DNA from: Pyrocephalus nanus
Lineage: Eukaryota; Chordata; Aves; Passeriformes; Tyrannidae
NCBI GenBank assembly: GCA_038380795.1
Contig: CM076270.1
Span: 15,783,001-15,847,000, forward strand
Length of the DNA: 64,000 bases
Direction of reading: 5' to 3'
How positions within the stretch are numbered: the stretch's first letter is position 1; each line of letters begins with the position of its first letter. The notes beneath the pieces were generated by a model. The model was given only the letters and a program-made list of their open reading frames with translations, made no database searches and was not told the origin of the DNA. A program made the translations under genes and the position numbers. This document shows, piece after piece, positions 26,401 through 39,030 of this stretch.

Positions 26401-29400
26401 AGCTCCCCCCCTTTCCCTTCCTACCTGGGCACAGCAGTGGCACGTGTAGCTGGTCCCTTGCCCAGCCTCCCTGGGATCCTTTCATCCCTAGGGGCTAAAG
26501 CAGCCCAGAGAGGGGCCGTCAGGCACTCACGGACTCTATTGCTGCTCCCATGGCTTGGATCTGCCGAGACATGTTCTCCAGCCCTGTCTGTAGTTGAGCT
26601 GCTCCCTCTGCCTATTTTTATATATTTTTTTAGCTTTAAATTATAGTACTGAGGGCAGGACCGGAAAGGGTAAAAGTGCTCATGCACCAACGTCCTTTGA
26701 GGCATCGGGTGCTGGGGCAGAGCTCTCCTTCCCAGAGAACCCTCCTGTCTGGCTGCTCACTGCTGGGCCCTAAACCCAGCACCTTCCCCGCAAAAGCTAC
26801 GCCACCAGCCTTGGTGCCCCCTGAACTCCTCCAGCCTCATCAGCCACGAGCTGGGCATCAGGAGTGCATCGTACGAGCAGCGCCGGCCGGCACTGCGGTG
26901 TTTGTGTAAGGAATCCAAACGTTGCACAGAGTCCGGGCTTGGACAGCTGGTCTCTGTTAGGATCTTAAGGCTCATTTCCCTTTTTTTTTGAATGGCAGAG
27001 CTAAGCTCTGGGGAAATTTTTCCTTTCTTTTTTTTTTTTTTTTTCCCCTCCCTCAGCCACATGAATGGAGCACTCCGAAGTGTTTGTGAATGGAGGGTGG
27101 TGCCTGCTCAGGGACTGGAGGTTTTTTTTTCAATGAATAACCAGACCCCATTGTACAACTGGCGGAAAAACAACCCGCTCCAACAACACGGAGCCTGTTT
27201 GGGAGAACCATGCCCGCGATAGGCAGCTGGAGCCCTTCCAAAGCCAGTTCCCCTTTGCTTTCCCGTGGCTCGTGGGGCGCCTGGACTTTGCCGCCGCCGT
27301 GCTGGCCCCCTGTTAAGGCTGGAAACGCTGAGAGCGGCAAAACCTCGCTGAGGGAAGGAGGAGGAGTGGGATAAATCCGGCTTGGGAGCCAGTGGAAGGC
27401 GTGTGGGGGGCTGTGCTGGCTCAGCGCTGGGCTTTGTGTTTCAAATCCTTCTCGGGGGGTTTTATGCCCTCGGTACCAGCTGTGCTGGGCCCTTGCAAGG
27501 AAGGGGGACGGGTAGGGAGGGAAGTCTGCAGCTCTTTAAAGGTTCTGACAAATTAGGGGAGCAGCTAATTACCTGGCAAGCTGTGAACAGTTGTCCTGGA
27601 GCTACTCCTCTCCACTGTAGCTAGGCTGTGTTTAGGCTTTGCATGAAGCTAATACTCCACTTCCGATTAGTCTTGGCTCTCCTCTGAGGCACTATTTAGG
27701 TGCAGATCTCTGAGGCGCTTTCCCTTTCCTAGAGCGCCTGCTTTTAGAAATTAATTAGCTTAAGCGTATATTATTCAGTTTATAATTATATATAGCAAGT
27801 GGGCTTGGGAGTGGGTGGTGAGGATTTGGGGTTAATGCGATGTTTGTCACTTGAGCTCATACAATTGTGGGATCCTGGGATGGGGTCCCCTTGGAGCACC
27901 TTGGCTGGGGGAAGGTGGATCCTCATTACTGACTCTCTGGAAGCTGGGTATGCCCCTCTGAGGACAAGTGGGTTGCTGTGTTCTGTTTACGAGCTCTTGG
28001 AGCTCCAGTCTGTCAAGTCCCTGCATTCCTTGCTGCATGGCTTGGGGGAGCAGCCACTGCCTGTGGTGCCCGGGCTCAGCTCCGCTTGCTGAGGGCCTTT
28101 TGGCCTGGCCATGGCACGTCTCATCCACGGCTGTTGTTGAGCTGCCTGTTCCCCTTTCACAGCCTTTGTTTTGCCCCTCGTGGATCTCAATGGGGAGGGA
28201 CTCCCTCTGTATGAGCAATGTCCTGGGCTGCTGTGACTGTCCCAGTTCTGCCCTCCCCTGCCACCCCGGCTCACTCCACTGCCAATGTTGAGGTCTGCTG
28301 GGGCACCATCATGTCCTGGTTCGGTTGCCTGATGCTCCTGGGGCATAATTCAGCACCTGATTGCCTAGCGAAGACCACCAAAACAGATGCTCCCAGGGGT
28401 GATGTCCCCATCACTCTCTCCGATGTGTATCTTCCTTGCTCTCCTTGCAGTGGTCCTGCACGCCCCACCTCCGGCAAAGATCAAGCGGGAGCTGCCCAGC
28501 CCGTCCTCTGAGCTGTCATCCTGCAGCCACGAGCAGGCTCTCTGTGCTGGCTATGGGGACAAGTGCCTCTACAACTGTTGGTAGGTAGTGCAGGGACAGC
28601 CGCTGCCTGCAGACCCCTCAGGGACTCTGCCACTTGGCAGTGTCCCCGTTGGTGTTGCCGTCAGCCCCTGGCCCATTTCCTTTGGCAGTGCCTATGACAG
28701 GAAACCCCCCGCCGGGTTCAAGCCATTAACGCCGCCCGCCACGCCGGTGTCCCCTGCGCACCCTGGATCGGCCCTGCCACCACCGCCACCACCGGCCCCG
28801 GCCGTGCCGGCGGCTGCCCACGGGGCGGCCCCGGCCCCGCACACGCTGCAGGAGCAGCGGCAGCAGCAGCAGCCCTTCGCTGTGCCACGGCCGCCACACC
28901 CGCCCATGCACATGCCAAAGATGATGTCTGAGAACCAATACCCCACAGAGCACAGGTAAGTTGTTCCCCACCCCAGCAACCGCTGGGGTCCTCTGCGGGG
29001 GTTGAGAGGACTCTTGGGGTGGGTCAGTGACCCCAAAGCATGGGGAAGAGGAGGAGGGATGCCTGTCTGTTTGTCCCCATGCTGTGATTGCAGACAGTGG
29101 GCCAAATGTTGCTGCCTGGGGTTCCATGTGGCAAAGTTTGCTGCATCCTAGTGGGATCTTGCAGCTCTTTCTCCTGCGAATGGGGAACTGCTCCTCCCAA
29201 CCCCTGGAACACCAGGCAGAGCCTTTGCCTCCCCCTCCAGAAAGGTGAGGGAGGCAGAGGCTGCCTCCTGCATCTGTCCCTGTGCCAACAGGTGATGGTG
29301 CTGAGTCAGGGCTCTGCTCTCCTCATTCACATCCACTGCAGCTCTGCCCCCAAGCCGAGCCCCGCTGGGTTGAGGAGCTGTGACCTTCCCTGTCCTGTCC

Positions 29401-32400
29401 CTGTGCACCACTGGGTTGGGGGTTGGTCCTGATCTCCCTTTTGTATCTCATTGCATTACCATGATTTTGGGGACTGTGGAGGGAGACGCTGCTCCCTCCT
29501 TCCTCTTCAAGTTGTGGCTTCATCCCCCATTACTCCCACATCCCTGGACGCTTTGCCAGTCCCCAACCTCACCATGGGTTTGCTCCCATGGGTGCTCTCA
29601 GTAGGTGCCACAGCACAGGTCACAGGCGACCTCTGGCTTTGCTTTTGGCCTCTGGCTCCCCTTTGCTGTGACAGCCACTCTGTCACCCCTGTGGTCATGG
29701 GGCTAGATGTGGCAGCCTGGCAAAGACCATGCGGTGGGGCCATGGAAACCCTTGGAAAGTGCCCACAGCAGGTGAGCATCCCTCCCCAGCAAAGCGGAGC
29801 TCGGGGTGACCTTTGAGCTATGCGGGGGGCTGGCTGCGACCCCTTGGGAAGCACCGTGCCAGCGCAGGGCTTGAGTTTCATTCAGGAAGGGCAGAGGGAC
29901 ACGGCTCGGAAATGGAGTAATCCCAGCCCGGCAGCTGGGAGAGCTCCGGTTACAAAGCCAAATGGTGCAAGGCCGGCCGAGAGGAGCCAGCACGGAGATC
30001 CGAGATCGCCTTTCAAGGTGCTGGAGGACGAGGGGATGTGGCAGCACTCCCTCGAGATGGTCCCTCATCCATTGCCACCAGCAGAGACCGTGCTGGGGCT
30101 CACACCAGTGGTGGCAGCACCCCGGAGCCGAAAATAGTGCTCCCTGCTGTTGAGTTCAAGGTTTAATCCCAGCTGCGCAGGCGGATTAGCGACCGGCTGG
30201 AGTTGCGGAGTGGATTTGGCTTTGCGTAAGCGCCCACCCATGCGCAGCATCCCCGGGCCCTGCAGTGCTGCCCCCCACGCTGGGGGCAGATTTTACTGGT
30301 TTTCAGTGTTAGGACTGTTGCGGGCTGTTTTTTTTTTTGGTTCCTTTTTTCACTCCTTTCCAGATATCTGAAGCCCAGAGTGCTTTTCTGTGATGGCCTA
30401 TGTGCTATCCTGCTCCTTCAGTATGGGGTCCCCCCTGCTTTGGAAGGGGATGGGGCTCCTCAGCACCCCACTGGATCCCCATGGGATGAGCCGTTGTGGT
30501 GGCCATGTTCCTGAGGAACCATCCCAGCCTGCTGTGGGTGCACACTGGGAGCACCCCAAGCTGAAGGCACCCAACTGTCATGCAGTCCTGGTCTGGAATG
30601 GGAGCTGGCAGCAAGGCTCACCCCCACTCCGCAGTAATGCCGTGTTCTCTCCCCCAGGTTTCAGAGGCAGCTGTCTGAGCCCTGCCACCCCTTTCCACCG
30701 CAGCCCGGGGTCCCAGGGGACAGCCGCCCCGTCTACCACCGGCAGCTGTCGGAGCCCCTGGGCCCGGCTGCCCCCCGCCCCCCTCAGGGATTCAAGCAGG
30801 AGTACCATGACCCGCTCTACGAGCCCGGTGGCCCCAGCCTGCCTGGCCCCCCTGGCCACGGCTTCCAGCCCCCCATGGGCATCAAGCAGGAGCCCCGGGA
30901 CTACTGCATTGACTCAGGTGGGTGTGAGCTGGGGGGCGGGTGGGGTTACACCACTGACACCCAGAGGAGCAGAACATCTCTGCCATCAGCGTGGTGAGTG
31001 CAGGGTTGAGCCTCAGGCACTGGGTGCTGGAGTTCCCATAGTGCTGGGATATTGCTTTGCCTTTTTCTTTGCTCTCTTTCCTCCTCCCTTTCCAAAGCCA
31101 GGGAATAGAGCAGGCATTCACCCAATGCCATGTGGTGTGGTCAAGTGCCATAAGCCATGGGCTGGGTGTGCCCCACGGCACTCAGCAGGTCCTCCTGCAG
31201 CCCTGGCCTGGGGCTAGCTGTGATTGCTGACTGCTGGACCCCACCAGCATCACGGAAAAATCCTCTAATCGCCTTAGGACCTAAAAATATCCCAACCTCG
31301 GGATGGAGGGTGGCACAGTCGAGCAGATGGTAGGGGAGGCGCGGCGGTGCCTCTCTTCCTGTGGGGCCTGTGAAAACCTGAGCTGACTTAGCCCTTGCTC
31401 CAGTGTTCCTTGCGGTGCCACCTCAAATCACACTGGGTTTTTCCCCAGTGTTGAGGGTGGATGCAGTGGACTGGGGAGGGGGGAAGATGCCCGGACTTTG
31501 CCACAGGACATGCTTGGGATAGGGAATGTGCTGCCAAATGTTTGTGGGACCCACGGGATTTACATCCTTAATGTCACCTTCATCTCCCTCGCAGAAGTGC
31601 CTAACTGCCAGTCCTCGTACCTACGGGGGAATGTCTTCCCCAGCAGCCATGACGGTGAGTGACCTCCCCCATTCTCCCCCTGTTCATGGCATCTCTGGTG
31701 GGTCCCATCCCATCCCTCTTTTGGGGCAGGCGGTACCTTTCAGGAGGCCAGTGGAGCTTCTGGGCACCCAGAAAACACCCGTAAGAGCACTGTGGTGCTT
31801 GTAAGAGCCGCATGCACTGGCACCAGCGCTAAAAGCAGCCAGCAGCCCCCGCGAGTGTGCCGCAAGGGCACGGCAGCGCCGTGTAATCTGGGATAATATG
31901 CCTGATATAGCTGCTAAGAGGGTTTTGGTTCCGCCAGCTCCCCGGCGTGAGGGGGGGCAGAGCTGCACAGCACTCAGCCACTGAAATAACTGGGGATGAG
32001 TCTGCTGCTAGAGCTGGGGATGGGGTCTTGTGCTGGGTTGGGCCAGACCAGAGTGTTTAAGGGTCTAGCCAGAGTGATTGATACACACTGTGCTTACTGA
32101 GGGTCTTTTCCCCATAGGATTTTCATATGAAAAGGACACACGATTGTATTTTGATGACACATGCGTGGTACCGGAGAGACTGGAGGGTAAGAATCTGACT
32201 CCAGAGGAGGCCTGTGGGGGAACCAGGGCTCATGGAATGAGATGTAGGGATGCTGGGATCCCTATATCTGGCTTTTAAAGCCAAGCAGTGCTGGTACAGT
32301 GCTCTTATGAGCTGCTGAACACCATCTCTCACAGCAGCTTGGCATCATTGCCATGCCCGTCTCTGTCCCTGCCACCTTCCTTCCTGCAACACCTCTCCCT

Positions 32401-33915
32401 TCTCCCACCCCGTGGCCTGATCCTGCTCAATTTCCCAGGACAGGGATGACCTCTGTTACTGTACATATCTGTTGCTGGTGACACAGCCTGGGAGAGGGTT
32501 CAGAGCTGGGGTGTTTAACCAGGTGTCTCTGTTACCTGCGGGCAGGTAAAGTGAAGCAGGAGCCCACCCTGTACCGCGAGGGCCCTCCTTACCAGCGGCG
32601 TGGGTCCCTGCAGCTCTGGCAGTTCCTTGTCACCCTCCTGGATGACCCTGCCAATGCCCACTTCATCGCGTGGACTGGCCGGGGCATGGAGTTCAAGCTG
32701 ATCGAGCCTGAGGAGGTATGAGAGGTGGTCCTGCCCTGAGGCTGGGGAGTGGCCGTGGGGGATGCAGGAGAGGGCTGAACCCTTCCCATGCAACAGCATG
32801 TTCATGCTCGCACTTGAAGCGAGACACATGTCTTTCCTCTCCAGGTAGCTGTAGAAATTTGCCTTTAATCTCTTCCACTGCCTCTTGGCATGGCATGTGC
32901 CAGCTCCTGAAGCTGCCAATGGTCACCAAATGCGGTGGCGTTGCCTCTGTGCTGTGCCTTGTCGAGACCTGCTGCTCTGCCAAGGCTCCCTCCTTACCAA
33001 ACTGCTCCCATCCTTCGCCCTGGGTTCCCAGCAGCGGCTCCGTGCTGGCGTGCTGCTGTGCTGGAGCCATGTGGCTCCGCAGGAGGGTGACACAGAGGAA
33101 GAAGCTGTTTGGGGAGTAATTGAAAGCAGCTGTAGCAAGCACGGAGCTGTGCATTGTGGGTAATTACCCATAATGTCTCCTATGCCATGCATGGAAATTG
33201 TGGTTTTTTGAAGCAGCTTTTTTGGCAGGCTCCCTCTAATCAAATGGCTTTTGATTCGGCTCCCGGTTTGGCGGTGGCTGCGTGGTCGCAGCTGGAGGGT
33301 TTATAATGGCAGGCGGGGCACCACTCCTGGACCATGATGATGCCTTCACCCCTGGCTGCATCAGCCCTCTGAAGCGAGCCCCTTTTCATTTCTGTTGTGA
33401 TTTCATGTGAGGATCCATGTCCAAGCCCTGGCTGGAGCCCTGACCGCTGCCACCTCTCTCCCTGCAGGTAGCGCGGCGCTGGGGCATCCAGAAGAACCGG
33501 CCAGCCATGAACTACGACAAGCTCAGCCGCTCCCTGCGCTATTACTATGAGAAAGGCATCATGCAGAAGGTAAATGACCCCACCTGCCACCCCCCAACGG
33601 GGTGTGACTGTCCCCCCACTGTCACTGTGGCATCCCCCGGGGCAGGGTGAAAGTTCAAGGCCCCTCTCACACCCTCCCTCCTCCTCCTCACAGGTTGCCG
33701 GTGAGCGGTACGTCTATAAATTCGTCTGTGACCCCGACGCCCTCTTTTCCATGGCATATCCTGACAACCAGCGCCCTTTCCTGAAGACAGAGCCCGACTG
33801 CCCAGTGCCGGAGGAGGAAACAGTGCCGCTGACACACTTCGAGGACAGCCCAGCATTCCTCCTGGAGATGGATCCCTGCGGCAGCCTTCCCTATGCGGAG
33901 GGCTTCGCCTACTGA
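22786..33915 (+). CDS. ETV5: ETS translocation variant 5 (ERM), complete CDS
   Basis: PEA3-group ETS transcription factor acting in the nucleus downstream of FGF and GDNF signalling. Coding exons: 22786-22830, 23007-23094, 23244-23291, 23398-23448, 28451-28580, 28689-28955, 30658-30917, 31595-31654, 32118-32186, 32546-32715, 33468-33569 and 33694-33915. They total 1,512 nt, giving 503 residues (human 510). The start is fixed by [12 protein letters not shown]. Residues about 30-75 are the acidic activation domain ([32 protein letters not shown]). The middle is Pro-rich with GIKQEPRDY and VKQEP sumoylation-type sites. The ETS domain is at about 360-441 and the C-terminus ends [10 protein letters not shown]. 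Sequence features throughout fit ETV5 better than ETV4 or ETV1. Oddities are a GC donor at 23292 and Cys-Cys where mammals have Tyr-Cys before AYDRK. Confidence 0.97.
23449..28450. other. ETV5: Large ETV5 intron (5 kb)
   Basis: Intron between the activation-domain exons and the [11 protein letters not shown] exon. No exon or CR1 copy was found. AT-rich pockets at 24,185-24,350 and 27,720-27,800 stand out against GC-rich surroundings and look like candidate conserved regulatory elements. Homopolymer T runs lie near 27,024-27,043 and poly-T near 26,987. Confidence 0.6.
28451..31654 (+). CDS. ETV5: ETV5 exons for the central Pro/Gln-rich region
   Basis: Exons 28451-28580, 28689-28955, 30658-30917 and 31595-31654. 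The first gives [20 protein letters not shown]. The second is a Pro/Ala-rich stretch with six Pro in a row, Ala runs and [13 protein letters not shown]. The third gives [32 protein letters not shown] and [11 protein letters not shown], and the fourth [21 protein letters not shown] and FKQEY are sumoylation-consensus-like (psi-K-x-E) sites known in PEA3 factors. The GC-rich Pro/Ala part differs most from mammals. Splice phases 2, 2, 1 and 1 all agree. Confidence 0.95.
28956..30657. other. ETV5: ETV5 intron, nothing recognised
   Basis: 1.7 kb intron between the Pro/Gln-rich exon and the FQRQLSEP exon. GC-rich with short T runs near 30,330; no repeat family, exon or RNA gene was recognised. Confidence 0.5.
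32118..33915 (+). CDS. ETV5: ETV5 exons for the ETS DNA-binding domain and C-terminus
   Basis: Exons 32118-32186, 32546-32715, 33468-33569 and 33694-33915. The ETS domain starts at [20 protein letters not shown] and continues through [20 protein letters not shown]. It includes the recognition helix [16 protein letters not shown] with its two DNA-contacting Arg residues, and ends [10 protein letters not shown]. It is essentially invariant and binds GGAA/T core sites. The C-terminal tail carries the second activation and autoinhibitory segment and ends LPYAEGFAY before TGA at 33913. Confidence 0.97.
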
Positions 33916-35440
33916 CTCGGCCGGCCGGCAGAGCCATTGGCACTAGCGCATCCACCTGGGGCAAACATGGTTTTCTAAAGAATATTTTTGGCTGTTCATA
34001 AGGAAAAAAACCCCACCCAATGACGAACCACGTGGGTGCACACACACAAATTGGAAGGATCTAAAACACCCCGCGTGTGTCACCGATGAATTCCCACCCT
34101 TCCTGTCCAAGGGCTAGTGCACAGGACTGCCCGTGGCCGGCACCTCCTGCCACACATCGGCGTGATGTTTTGGGGCGCCGGGAGCCTAAAGTTGCAGTGT
34201 CTGCCCCAGGCTCTGGCTCTGGCAGTGCCCCAGGACTGGGCTGCGTGGCTGCCGAGCCAATTGTCACGACAATCTGCTTTGCATCGAGCACAATCCGCGT
34301 AGCTGCCTTGTGTGGTGGAAAGGGCTTTGATTTGCACAGAGAGGAGGGATGCAGGGGGGCTGCCTAGGCCAGCACCCCAGGGCTGATGTGTGCAGCATCC
34401 TACCCCAACCCTGAGAAGCCTTCTGCCTTCTTCCTGAACCCCCCTCCTCATATAACCTGTTGTTCCCATATAATCCACTGCGTCCTCTCCGTGCCCCCCT
34501 TGATCCTCCTCAGCTCTGGCTGCGTGCCATGGGTTGCATTTTAGGGGAGGAGACCCTGACACTAACTCCCTCCTTGTTTTGGGTTTTTTTTTGTTTTCCT
34601 TTTTTTTTTTTTTTTTGATGTTTTAGGAAAATAAGAAAGGTTTCTAAACTGATTTTTGTAGATTTTTTGTATTTTAAGGCAAAGCTATTTTTTGCAGCCC
34701 GACTGCTGTTCCCGGAGCCCCTGGAGACACCCCCATGGCTTTCCCGGTGTCATGCTTGCAGGGGCAGCCCTCCATGCCTGTGGCTCCCTGGGATGGCTGC
34801 CGAAGGATCTAGTCCACTCCATTTCACTGTTCCAGTCCTCTTTCCTGGGGAGCTGGGGCTGAACCCTCAGCTACACTCCCCCTGCTCGGCATGGCCTCGG
34901 AGCTGGGCTGTAAGGCTGAGGTGGGCAGGGATGGGGGGTCCCCCACTCCCCTTCCTGGGTACCCCACTTCTCTCCAGCTCTCCCCTCCCCGCTGTACCTC
35001 CTAACACTCATCCACCACTCATATATCCATACCTGCCTCCCCCGCACCAGGCTACATGTTTTCGTTGTAAATGCTGTATAGGAATTTTTTTCTCTTCTTT
35101 AGTTAGCTTTGGTTGGAGTTTTTTGGGGTTTGTTTGGTTTTTTTTTTTCCTCTGATTCATTCTTTTTTGGGGAAGTATGAAGATTAACTCTACGAAGACT
35201 TGGTTACTCTCCCCATGGGGGCTGCAGGGGCCTGTACCCATGGGGAGCATTCGGTTTTTGGGAACCCCGCCTTGGGGACAGGGTTTTAACCATTTGCTCG
35301 GTATGGCAGGTCTGCAGTGCAGAAGGGGTTAATCTGAGGACTGATTTGAAATATCTTTACTCAAGCAGGGCTATGTATCTCCTGCAAAGCTGCATTACAT
35401 TCTGTACTGTGTACAATAAAGGATCTTGCTTCATGTTCCT
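33916..35440 (+). other. ETV5: ETV5 3' untranslated region
   Basis: Runs from the TGA to just past the AATAAA at 35,415. It contains long T runs (34,577-34,617 and 35,085-35,150) and AT-rich sequence around 34,620-34,690. No other AATAAA occurs between the stop and 35,415. Confidence 0.75.
35415..35420 (+). terminator. ETV5: Poly(A) signal AATAAA, ETV5 end
   Basis: AATAAA in the context TGTGTACAATAAAGGATC, followed by T-rich sequence. It is the first plus-strand signal after the ETV5 stop and gives a 3' UTR of about 1.5 kb. Confidence 0.75.
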
Positions 35441-35444
35441 CCCA

Positions 35445-38400
35445 GGCTCCCTGGGCTCCTGCTTTGCCTGCACCAGGGGATTCTTCCTGGGCTGGGAGGG
35501 AGTTCCTGGCTGTGCTTGTGGGATCTGAAGTGGTCCAGGGTACAGGTCATCATTTGGGGCCTGCAGGGCCGTGTGTCTGAAGCTGGGACCGGGTCAGCAG
35601 GGCTGTTCTCACCCCAGTTCTGGGTTCGTTGCTCCTGGATCTGGATGCTGCCATTGCTTTCACAAAGCTTCATGCAGTGAGAGGCCGCATTTGGAATGGG
35701 GATGGCTTCTTCCCAGTGAAATGCAATTTAATGTTGCTTCTTCCCCAGGGTTTCTCCATTTTCTCCATTTCTTCCCTTTCCCAGGAAACCCAAGCCTCTG
35801 CCATCAAGCAGTACTAAAGCTGGTGGGGAACTCTTAGGGAAGCCCCTCCTAGAGTTCCTGATAGCAGTGCCCCAGCACGTTATGGCTCCATTTCTAGGCT
35901 AGGAAAAATCCAGGGTTTGCAAAAAACTGAAGGAGGTGGGTGGAGGGCAAGGGCTGCTCCGTGGATTCAGTTAAAGGGTCTGTGTTTCCCCTGATGTGCT
36001 GAAGAAAGCTCAAACACCCCAGAACTGCCCAGTCCCGTTGGCCTCAATTTTAGCTGGGCTAAGCCAGGGTGTCCACTGGCTCCCAGCCCATCCCATGCAA
36101 GGTGGTAGGCTGATGCTGCTGGAGATACTCTGACAGCTCTTGCAGTTTTTCATTGCCCAGCCAACCCCTGTCGTTAGGCGTGGCAGTGGAGAGATGGAAG
36201 GTTCTTATGTGCCATGATGCTCTTCATAGACCTCGCCTAGATCCACTCCTGGCCACCAGCCACACGGTCCTTGAGCTTCTCCCATTGTGCGTAAAGTACT
36301 AAGCTGAGTAGGGAACTGTGGCTGTCTCCCAGCCCAGGCAGAGCAAAACAGGATATCAAACACCCAGCAAAAACAATTCATCTGGCATGAATCCTTTCAG
36401 GAGCTAAATCAGCTGCTCAGCCCCGGGAGACACCTCCTTCCACTCCCTAGGGAGCTCCATGCCAGCCTCCCAACCCTATCCCATTTTTATTTTCCTCTCT
36501 ATCCTCTGCCCAAGACTGAAAAACCCAGGTGATCTGAGCTCCAGACAGCTCCTGGTAATCCCACCTTCGGTGGGGATTTTAGCAGACTGAGTCCTGGTGC
36601 TCAGGATGGAGCAAGGGGAAAATGGGGCCACCGGCAGCCCAGCCGGCAGGCAGATGGCTCAGGCCATCAGGGCTCTGCTCTTGCAGAAGGGAGAGGATAG
36701 GAAAAGAGATGTTTTTCTATTTCAGCCTGTCAGCGTGGGACAAAGGCCCCAAAGGGATTGATACCACACTGGTTTTTATGTACTTAGGACACCAAGAATT
36801 TCCTCCTGCTGCACATCGTATCTCACTCTCTTCACGCTCCATGCAGATGGAATGGAGCTGCCTTGGGTGCATGGTCCCATTCATCCCCACCACGAGGGTG
36901 AGGGACAAGCCACAGCTGCTCAGTGTCCTGCCTGCAACCTCCCAGGGATGGGGACAAGAGCTCCTAGGCAGCACAGGGGCTGGGCTAGCATTTGTCAGGA
37001 GTTGGGGAAATGGAGGGGAAACAGGTGGGAAAACTTCCCTGCTCCCTGCACACCTCCTGCCCTATCAGATGCTGCTCCCAGGCACAGGGATGTGCCCTCC
37101 TCAGCCATGCTTCAGTGTGTGGTGGAGTGGGGAGCCTGACTGGGGAGCACTGCTGTAACTACCACCACTTCCTTCTAGGACCAGGAACAGCTGGGGCCAC
37201 CACTGCTCCATCCCCAGGATCAGCCACTTTGGTCCTCTCCTCACACACCCCAGCACTGTCCGCCTCTGCCTTCCTCCTGCCTTCCTCCCACTCCTCCCAG
37301 CTGCTGGGGAGGATGAAGAGGAGCAAGCAGAGAGGATGGTGAAGGATGAAGCAGCACATTTAGGGGAGGATTCCAGCCATTCAGACTGGACAAAACCCTG
37401 GTGCTGGTGTGCAACCCTGTCTCCAACCCTCCAGCTCACAGCTTCCACCTCTGTGTGGTCCATGTGGTGACAAGCCCATCGGCGATTTAGGGTGAACAAC
37501 AATCTGTGACACTGTGTAAGAAGACAATAAAATGGCAGCTGGTATTGAATGGGGACAAACGTGGGGTTTTTTATTTTCTTCTCTTCACAGTCTTACAACG
37601 TACCCCAAGCTATCCCCTCCCTAGAATGAGAGCTTGGAGTTACCAGTTAGTCCAAGCGCTGTTTGAACGAGAAGCGCAGGTTGAAAATCATTTGGAAAAG
37701 AGGAGCCTCTAAAAGGGAGAACATCATTATGACCCTCCACACATCCATAATTCACAGAGTACATTTCTGCTCTCCCTGCCTTGGAAGCATATAGCTGGAC
37801 TGGAAAACATTCAAAAAGCAATGGAGACAGCCAAAGGTCTGCTATGGCTCTTACACAGGAGTGTATAAATAGTCTGGCACTTCCGACTGGTGCCGGATTT
37901 GTGGCTCAGGGACTTCATATTTAATAGCCCATGATGGAGTTTTCCATCACTGACTGGAAGAGCATTTTGGGGAAGAATTACTGCCCACGCAGTTTGTTCT
38001 TATGGCAGAACCAACAAGCTCAGGGCTGAGATGTGACACGTGGTCCACCAAGGGCAGTGAGACACAGCTCCCACCGGGCCCATGTCACGCTGACCATCAT
38101 GGTGGCCTTGTGCCTGTGCTTTGCAACTGGTGCTACCTGGGAGGTAGGTCATGTGGCAGCAACTCCTTTTTTCCCCAGCTCTTCAAACATTTGATGTTTT
38201 CAATAAGTGGGCTAATTTGACTCTTAAATACCTGGAACAACATGAGTGGCTGCTTGTGTGAAGCCAGCTTCAATATGGGTTTGGGCTGGTGAGTAAGGAA
38301 AGGGTGAGGAACCTCTGCCCAGGGGTGTGCAGGGCACCCAGCTCCCTTCACATAGGTCTGGCACCACCTCGTGGAAATCCATCTGCTGCTCCTGGCTGCC

Positions 38401-38960
38401 ACAGGGTTTTGTGGTAGCAAATCTGGAGAGGTGTTTGGTATCCAAGATGTGGTTAGGTTCATACCTGTAGGCTGGAGCATTCTGTGGCAGAGAGGACTCC
38501 AGCCCCAGCCTGTGTCTTGAGGCTTCTTTCTGCTCTGAGATGACTTTTCTGGAAGATATGTGTGTGGATTACTGACCCCAAGCCTCCCATTCCTGGACAG
38601 ACTGTAAGTAGAGGAAGACCACTGACTCCACCTTCTCCTGTGCTCCCACACAGAAAAGAGAGCCAGGACTCCAATAACAGAGCCTTGGAGTCCTCCAGCA
38701 CTGAGCTCCCAGCTGCTCACAAGGCACTGACACCAGAATAAGCCTCTAAGTGGCTTCTGAAACCATGAGCCAATTGCTGCATTAAGGGCTCTTGGCATCA
38801 CGGGGGAGGATTCGGCATCCTCTTATCATTAGCTATGGCAGTAGCTGTCCGTGTTATTTCTGTGTTCCATAGGTACCCATGGACTATTCCCGAACCTTCG
38901 TAGGCGTCTACACAGGTTCTTCCATCAGGAGGAATCCTGAGGAAGCTGTTCCTGCCGTAG
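35445..38960. other. Intergenic, gene-free
   Basis: GC content falls visibly towards the right of this stretch. Several ORFs around 36.6-37.5 kb are short of any recognisable protein similarity, and an isolated AATAAA at 37526 has no gene upstream. No repeat family was recognised. Confidence 0.5.
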
Positions 38961-38961
38961 C

Positions 38962-39030
38962 AGGTGGGTAGAACTAGGTGGTCTTCAAGGTCCCTTCCAA
39001 CCAAAATCATTCTAGGATTCTATGATTCCT
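38962..39030 (+). mobile_element. CR1 LINE 3' tail
   Basis: GGTCTTCAAGGTCCCTTCCA followed by ACCAAAATCATTCTAGGATT and CTATGATTCC is the classical avian CR1 3' end on the + strand. The copy is only about 70 bases long. Confidence 0.85.

Noticed and set aside
22786..33915. Naming the ETS factor ETV4 or ETV1
   Set aside because: The start [12 protein letters not shown], the length and the C-terminus LPYAEGFAY fit ETV5, as does linkage to DGKG.
37526..37531. AATAAA as an alternative distal ETV5 poly(A) site
   Set aside because: It lies 2 kb past a good signal at 35,415 with no supporting features.
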